Shown piece by piece: positions 8,318 to 12,921 of a stretch of 12,921 bases of DNA. A program made the position numbers and the translations under genes. A model generated the notes under the pieces. That model saw nothing but the letters and a program-made list of their open reading frames with translations, did not search any database and was not told the DNA's origin. Source of the stretch: Asterionellopsis glacialis. Taxonomy: Eukaryota; Bacillariophyta; Plagiogrammaphyceae; Rhaphoneidales; Asterionellopsidaceae. Position 1 is the stretch's first letter. Each line of letters starts with the position of its first letter. The stretch is taken from assembly GCA_014885115.2 (NCBI GenBank), contig WKLE02000542.1:18762-31682 (forward strand). The letters are read 5' to 3'.

Positions 8318-9682
8318 TTAGATTGCGTCATCGTCTACATCTTCTTCGTCGTGTTGGTCGTCATCTACGCTATTGCTTTCTTGCCGTCCACTGCCTAAAC
8401 TTGAATTACGTATCACATTCGTCTCTTGCGCTTGTGCAAATTGTAATGCTTGTGCGGCCTTCCACCGGAAGGCAAGTATGAGGCATGATATCAAACATGT
8501 CCATGATGAGAAGTAAAGATTAGAACCCGGAACATCTGGAGATATAGAGCATGTGTCCAAAACAAATAATTCTTTGAGTGTAGAAGAAACATTGTAATAT
8601 AATGTCACCTTGCGACAATCTGCGTTATCTAGCCCCTCGGGTAAATCAATTTCTTCTAATTGAGTTGATATAATGCCCACAACTCGAGATGCTATACCTC
8701 CATCCTGAGTCATAATCGAAGCTCTGAATGTTCAAAACAAAAGGAAACAATTATATAAGTGAACATCAGAGTACAGTTTATGGTAAGGAGACAGTCCAAC
8801 ACAAGCACACAGATTGTTCAGTGTACAACTTACGCAACGATCCAACAAACAAAGAGTAGAAAGATACAAACCAATTCCATCCACCCGCCATGTTTCACAC
8901 AGGGTATACAAAGAAGATTGTAATGTTCTAAAATAAAAATGAGAGAAACGACGGATGATACAACGCCCAAGGCCATACCGAATGATGCATCATTACGATG
9001 TCGTCCAGATACAATCCTGTGCATATCAGCAGCACTGCCCATGGTAACAATGGATGCCAAACATAACACCCACCACCAGGTCAACGTTAAGCTTAGTCTT
9101 GTCAATTCATGGATGGTCAAAATATCCTTGGCGGCAGACCAATCATTCAATGTATATATAGATGCAGCCAGTGATAACCATGACGCAAAATATATGTTGA
9201 GAGATTTGTAAGCAATACCACCGACTCGAGTTGTCAATGCGACTCTATCCCGCAACAAAAGCAAAATAGAATAAGTTTTCAATGCACAATTTTGAATTTG
9301 AACATGCAACTTCGCATATTGAAGAGACGTACCCTACAATCCACCAAACGACACATGCCAGTAATGTAAATCCTTCTACTTTGCCATCCATGGATTTTGA
9401 AAAATTAAATTTTTCTGACAATACTTGAAATCGATCAAATATCAAAATGACGATGGACAGAGCACATGTAACAACTCCAAAGATGATACTTGCCGCTCTA
9501 TAATCTTCTTCATCTGTGTTCTCTACATTCGATGTTGCAGCGAAGAATACCAACGATGTAGTTGCTAACAGCGAATACCCTTTCCATCTTGGATTGTACT
9601 CCGGCTCGGGCCTATTACTACTTGATGGTGTCGTGGCTGCTTGTTCTTGTGTCGTTTCATCCGCTTCCGCTGTGTCTGCCAT
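8318..9682 (-). CDS. Polytopic membrane protein made of two duplicated four-TM units (three exons)
   Basis: Three exons, 9333-9682, 8834-9244 and 8318-8723, join in frame to give 388 aa. Splice signals are GTACGT...ATAG and GTAAGT...TTCAG. A hydrophilic Thr/Glu-rich N-terminus precedes about eight TM helices: roughly 36-51, 63-82, 104-120, 133-149, 170-188, 203-222, 238-256 and 322-343. The protein is an internal duplication. In unit A (30-155) ASIIFGVV, WWIVG, TRVGGIA and NIYFASW correspond to ASFGMALGVV, CWIVA, TQDGGIA and NLYFSSW in unit B (165-345), which has a loop about 50 residues longer before its last helix. The short C-terminus is very acidic (DDDQHDEEDVDDDAI). A W-I-V-G...GGIA...N-x-YF-x-SW tetraspan resembles MARVEL-like four-helix proteins of protists and fungi, but I cannot name the family. 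Probably an endomembrane or plasma-membrane protein; function unknown. Confidence 0.85.
8724..8833 (-). other. Intron 2 of the duplicated membrane-protein gene
   Basis: It is a 110-nt phase-2 intron with donor GC|GTAAGT at 8833 and acceptor CATTCAG ending at 8724. Joining gives codon GC^A (Ala254) and continues in frame into the downstream reading frame, which lacks a proper N-terminus on its own. Confidence 0.88.
9245..9332 (-). other. Intron 1 of the duplicated membrane-protein gene
   Basis: It is an 88-nt phase-2 intron with donor GG|GTACGT at 9332 and acceptor GGATAG ending at 9245. A pyrimidine-rich stretch (ATTCTATTTTGCTTTTGTTG) precedes the acceptor. Without splicing the frame hits a TAG exactly at the acceptor. 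With splicing, codon GG^A (Gly117) is formed and the protein continues. Confidence 0.88.
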
Positions 9683-10124
9683 TCTGGGGGATCCCTTTGA
9701 TTTTTCTACTTTCGCCGTTTTGTTTATCTAGATGATTCGTACTTGTTCGATTATGTTGCTTATGTGGTTCATTGAGTCCTGTTGGAGATGCAATAATCTT
9801 GAAAAATAAATAGAAGATATCCCGCACATTATCCCACTGAAGAAATTCGCAATGGAACAAGAAAATCATTATCCCTCATCATTATGATGTGCCCTTGGTC
9901 AAGAAGTAGATTATGCTCAAAGATATCTCAGATCGGTCTGATAGCCTCTCTACCGTAAAAACAACATTGTACCATGCCATCGTATGATCTACATACGTAA
10001 GATACTAACATTTAGATACTCTTTAGATACCGTTGTACCGTACCAGGTACGTATGTGTCTACACGCAGAGCAGAGTAGAGAGAAAAAGCAAATCAAACAT
10101 CAAACATCACTTCTCGCACTTTGA
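9683..10124. promoter_or_regulatory. Divergent promoter region of the membrane-protein and FIST genes
   Basis: The two flanking genes are transcribed away from each other from this roughly 440-bp interval, so both promoters must lie here. Visible structure includes a 9-bp direct repeat TTTAGATAC at 10011-10019 and 10022-10030, closely followed by the GTAC-word cluster CCGTACCAGGTACGTA at about 10038-10053. No canonical TATA box can be assigned. Confidence 0.45.
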
Positions 10125-10274
10125 ATGTTGCGAATGAATGAACAAGGGACCGATTCCTGCATTTACATATCAATGGAAAACGCAGAAGCAAGGACGCCCA
10201 ACGTAATATTTCCTTGTTGCTGGTAATATTGCTTTGACTTTCAAAAAATGAGAGTCCATTCCTTCTTGGTTCAG
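10125..10274 (+). other. Possible first coding exon (10125-10202) and intron (10203-10274) of the FIST gene
   Basis: An open frame starts at ATG 10125 (also ATG 10134 and ATG 10173, the last with good context ATCAATGG) and runs to AAC at 10202, followed by GTAATA. A 72-nt intron would end at TTCAG, 10274, after the pyrimidine-rich CCATTCCTTCTTGG. It is phase 0 and joins exactly to GGT-GCA-GGT of the FIST frame. This would replace the first nine residues of the 10248 model by 10 to 26 others. The donor is weaker than those of the other introns. Confidence 0.4.
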
Positions 10275-11168
10275 GGTGCAGGTGTAGCGTTCGCTAGTCG
10301 ATTACAAAACGCGTTTGTCCAAGAAGTATCCAAGCCAATTGATGGATTGGTACTCATGTCACTAGGTGCAGATCATCCAACATTAATCGATGCAGTAAAT
10401 AAAAATATAGATGCATTCAAACCACAGTGCCCTATTTATCTTACAGAAACATATGGAATTATTGGATTTGATGATACTGTCGGTGCAAACATTGAATTGA
10501 TGGAAAAGGGAAGAGGAACAGAGTATGGATTCCGTGGTGGTAGTGGTGGACAGGGATGTCTTGCAATCATGTATTCAGGTGATGATGTAACCGCAGGACA
10601 TACAGAAATGTTTCCACAAGATGCATCAGCTCTTATGGTTGTCGCAGATACAGAAGGAGAATTCTTAAAGGTTGCTGCATCACAGCAAGTCCCTGTACAT
10701 TATGGTGGCGTAGCAAAACAGGCTTGGGCAATTACTATCGATGATGATAAGAATCCTACAACAGAAAGTATTCCATATTTTTGGGTCGCTAGTAAATCTG
10801 GAAGTGGTGAACCTATAGGCATTTCAGCATTTACTGGAGATGCGTCTAATGCTACAAAAGATTTACTTTCCAAAATTCCTTCAAACGTTGTACCAACAGG
10901 TGATGTGGGTTTATTTCCTTGTTATACACGGGGTGTAAATCAATACGGAGAAGAAAATGTTGAAGTGAATCAAATTAGTCAAGTTATGAGCAATATTCCA
11001 GTACCATCAAGAATTTATGGTATGTTTGCTCATGGTGAACTTGGTCCAATTGAATATTCAGGCTTTGTAGATACTGTCGAAAAGATTGACTGCACAAAAC
11101 ACTCTATGACAAGTATCTTATCCATGCATACAAAAGATGCGGATGGTGCCGCTGAGCGGGATCTTTAA
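10248..11168 (+). CDS. FIST-domain protein (FIST_N and FIST_C)
   Basis: The 306-aa product looks like a stand-alone FIST protein. The N-terminal part (about 10-130) carries an LQNAFVQEV...DGLVLMSLGADHPTLIDAVN segment and a central GFRGGSGGQGCLAIMYSGDD strand region typical of FIST_N. The C-terminal part (about 150-290) ends with the most diagnostic stretch, PSRIYGMFAHGELGPIEYSGF at about 252-272, matching the G-x-F-x-x-G-E-[IL]-G motif of FIST_C. In bacteria FIST is a predicted small-ligand sensor domain; in animals it occurs in FBXO22. No F-box, kinase or methyl-accepting domain and no TM or signal peptide are visible, so a soluble protein is expected; ligand and pathway unknown. The start is uncertain: ATG 10248 has a good AAAAATG context, but a spliced upstream exon is a real alternative. 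The family call rests on motif recognition. Confidence 0.65.
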   Translation: MRVHSFLVQGAGVAFASRLQNAFVQEVSKPIDGLVLMSLGADHPTLIDAVNKNIDAFKPQCPIYLTETYGIIGFDDTVGANIELMEKGRGTEYGFRGGSGGQGCLAIMYSGDDVTAGHTEMFPQDASALMVVADTEGEFLKVAASQQVPVHYGGVAKQAWAITIDDDKNPTTESIPYFWVASKSGSGEPIGISAFTGDASNATKDLLSKIPSNVVPTGDVGLFPCYTRGVNQYGEENVEVNQISQVMSNIPVPSRIYGMFAHGELGPIEYSGFVDTVEKIDCTKHSMTSILSMHTKDADGAAERDL

Positions 11169-11883
11169 ATCTGTAGATATGCAATGCCATAAAAATAGGG
11201 GTCAAAATTAGAAAAGTAGCGAATGCAGATAAATCATACATTGCATTAAAATGATTCAATATAAGTTTAAATATACCTAGTAATTTAGATTTATTCAAAT
11301 ATGACTTCCAGATTTGTTGCAGTAGTCCTACAGTAATTTGAAGATACTCTAGGTCCTATAGGGGTACGAAGGAACAACTCCAGGACTAGAGGTCCCGGGG
11401 GCAAATTAACCCTTAGGGGAAAGGGCAGCTAGACTCATCTTTTGGTTTTAAATGTTGTATTGCAAAGTACAACGATTCATTCATAACATATTATACTCTA
11501 AAGGTATCCGTTTCATAACTATGACACGAACTCAGTACAAGAATTTCTTCTTCATGGGGTAACAGTGCATCAAAAGCTATGTTCAGGCAACATCAATTCC
11601 ATTATGAGAAAAGAGCATTGCAACGCTTCATCGTCCCTTCTTTACATACAGAAAAGAGACATGTATCTCGTTGTTCTAGACATTGCATTGTATGTATACA
11701 TGCATATAGTGACTCAAAGGCCCTCAACTTTTCCATTGGTAACTGACAAACATAAAAACTTTTTACTTTTTAAGCTACGATTACAACCAAGACAGAAAAC
11801 AAACACACGCGTACTAGACCGATTGAATTTATCCCTTGCGGGCGTGTCCTTCCGATTCAGACGCTTTTCGTCCAGCCGATCCT
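11169..11883. other. Convergent 3' spacer between the FIST and acyl-CoA synthetase genes
   Basis: This 715-bp interval holds no recognisable gene. It contains the word cluster TAGGTCCTATAGGGGTAC...CCAGGACTAGAGGTCCCGGGGG at 11350-11401, the same GTAC/AGGTCC vocabulary as the 6640-7120 cluster. An open plus-strand frame beginning at 11565 runs into the antisense of the synthetase gene and has no domain features. Confidence 0.5.
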
Positions 11884-12921
11884 TTAACGCAATGAGTCGT
11901 AGAGGGTATCGATGTCCTTCGCAAAATGCTTCTTGAGAACAGGTCTCTTGAGTTTGAAGGAAGGAGTGACGAATCCAGTTTCAGGAGTCAATTCTTCAGT
12001 GTGCAAAATAACACCCTTGGGGATTTCGTATCCCTTGCATCCTTCGGCACGACAAACTTTATCAAGATCCTTGACAATCTCAGCCTTTAACTCCTCAGAT
12101 GACTGAGCCTTTTCTTTTCCGCCATATTTCTCTATTGCGTCCTCACTGGGTACGACAACAGCAACCAACACGGCTTCAGTAGATGTTCCATGAACAAAGA
12201 TTTGACCAACGAGTGGACTCTTGGCAGCAATACCTTCGACACGTTCGGGCGAGACATATTCTCCCTGAGACAATTTAAACAATTGTTTTTTGCGGTCAAC
12301 AATCTTCAAGCATCCGCCTTCGACAATCTTACCAATATCACCAGTATGGAACCACCCATCAGCTTCCAATACTTCAGCAGTAGCGTCAGGCTTTTTGTAA
12401 TATCCCTTCATTACAGAGGGTCCACGGAAGCAGATTTCTCCACCACCACTTTCAGTACCATCATATCCCATATCAGGAACAGGGTCAAGCTTGGATTCAA
12501 GGGCGACCACGGGAGGTCCGACAGTACCCATTTGATCTTTGCGGTCGGGTTGGGCAACAGCACTAGCTGCACACGTTTCCGTCAATCCATATCCTTGGAC
12601 AACAGGACAACACATGGTAACTTTGAGCCATTCTTCCACGTGATGAGGACAAGGAGCGCCTCCTGAACAAATGATGCGAACATTTCCACCTAGGCGTGCC
12701 TTGACCTTGGAAAAGACAAGTTTATCACCCAAACGGCTAGCCTTATCGAAAGGCTTACCGGCTGCCATAGCATTACGTTTGCTAGCATAGAAATGATTGA
12801 ATAAAAATTTCTTAATAGCTGACCCACTTTGAACCATACCATCAACGCGTTTGTAAATACGTTCGAAGACACGAGGTACACCAACAAAGAATGTAGGCTT
12901 GAAATGACGGTGAAGATAGAG
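11884..12921 (-). CDS. Long-chain acyl-CoA synthetase, C-terminal part (5' end beyond window)
   Basis: The frame is open to the right edge. The 345 visible residues begin LYLHRHFKPTFFVGVPRVFERIY, the KPT...VPRVFERIY segment of ACSL proteins, so an ATG at 12837 is internal rather than the start. The AMP-binding enzyme motifs follow in order: CSGGAPCP, GYGLTETCA (about 12570-12596), GGEICFRGPSVMKGYYK, GWFHTGDIG, and the fatty-acyl-CoA synthetase signature DRKKQLFKLSQGEYVSPERVE (about 12240-12305). TPSFKLKRP, with the conserved C-terminal-domain lysine, follows near 11940-11970. The enzyme activates long-chain fatty acids to acyl-CoA with ATP, via acyl-AMP, feeding lipid synthesis or beta-oxidation. 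The upstream YTSGTTG-type P-loop is missing because it lies outside the window. The C-terminus is complete, with no visible peroxisomal PTS1 (ends SLR). No TM segment is in the visible part. Confidence 0.95.
   Translation of the reverse strand, partial: LYLHRHFKPTFFVGVPRVFERIYKRVDGMVQSGSAIKKFLFNHFYASKRNAMAAGKPFDKASRLGDKLVFSKVKARLGGNVRIICSGGAPCPHHVEEWLKVTMCCPVVQGYGLTETCAASAVAQPDRKDQMGTVGPPVVALESKLDPVPDMGYDGTESGGGEICFRGPSVMKGYYKKPDATAEVLEADGWFHTGDIGKIVEGGCLKIVDRKKQLFKLSQGEYVSPERVEGIAAKSPLVGQIFVHGTSTEAVLVAVVVPSEDAIEKYGGKEKAQSSEELKAEIVKDLDKVCRAEGCKGYEIPKGVILHTEELTPETGFVTPSFKLKRPVLKKHFAKDIDTLYDSLR

Noticed and set aside
11565..11936. 123-codon plus-strand open frame at the end of the acyl-CoA synthetase gene
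   Set aside because: Overlaps the synthetase 3' end antisense and shows no domain or conserved motif.
12190..12666. 158-codon open frame on the plus strand
   Set aside because: It lies entirely antisense to the acyl-CoA synthetase, whose catalytic motifs are clear on the other strand; a shadow frame.
1..12921. CRISPR array, bacterial operon, prophage or integrated virus
   Set aside because: No regularly spaced direct repeats, no Shine-Dalgarno-led gene runs, no viral structural or replication genes; spliced genes and nuclear protein families mark eukaryotic nuclear DNA.

Overview
The window is AT-rich nuclear DNA from a eukaryote, most likely a stramenopile and probably a diatom. The grounds are short spliceosomal introns of about 70-110 nt with GTACGT or GTAAGT donors and pyrimidine-rich TTCAG-type acceptors, small compact genes separated by palindrome-rich AT-rich spacers, and a gene mix (OPR-like repeat/RAP protein, single HMG-box protein, FIST protein, long-chain acyl-CoA synthetase) that is usual for algal stramenopile nuclei. 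There is no bacterial operon structure. Species-level assignment cannot be made from the sequence alone.

Layout, left to right. 1-1403 has no convincing protein gene, but carries two good splice-like intron candidates (888-1096 and 1170-1383) that look like a spliced 5' leader for the next gene. 1404-3524 (+) encodes a 706-aa protein with eight OPR/FAST-like helical repeats and a C-terminal RAP domain, a probable RNA-binding protein. It converges on a small gene at 3649-4140 (-) encoding a 163-aa signal-peptide/single-TM protein whose cytosolic tail ends in a U1-like C2H2 zinc finger. A spacer follows, then an HMG-box protein at 5022-5948 (-). 5949-8317 is a 2.4-kb spacer with no recognisable gene, containing a dense cluster of perfect short palindromes built on GTAC and AGGTCC words.

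8318-9682 (-) is a three-exon gene, reconstructed here by joining reading frames across introns 8724-8833 and 9245-9332. It encodes a 388-aa polytopic membrane protein made of two copies of a four-TM unit. Both introns fall at the same aligned position and in the same phase in the two copies, so the gene appears to have arisen by duplication of an intron-bearing unit. This is the most interesting object in the window. Divergent from it, 10248-11168 (+) encodes a FIST-domain protein, possibly with a small upstream coding exon. It converges on a long-chain acyl-CoA synthetase (11884-12921, -), whose N-terminal half lies beyond the right edge.

The genes do not form an obvious pathway. They look like independent nuclear housekeeping, regulatory and membrane genes in a convergent/divergent arrangement. 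Adjacent genes share short 3' spacers (124 bp between the RAP and zinc-finger genes) or a shared promoter region (9683-10124).
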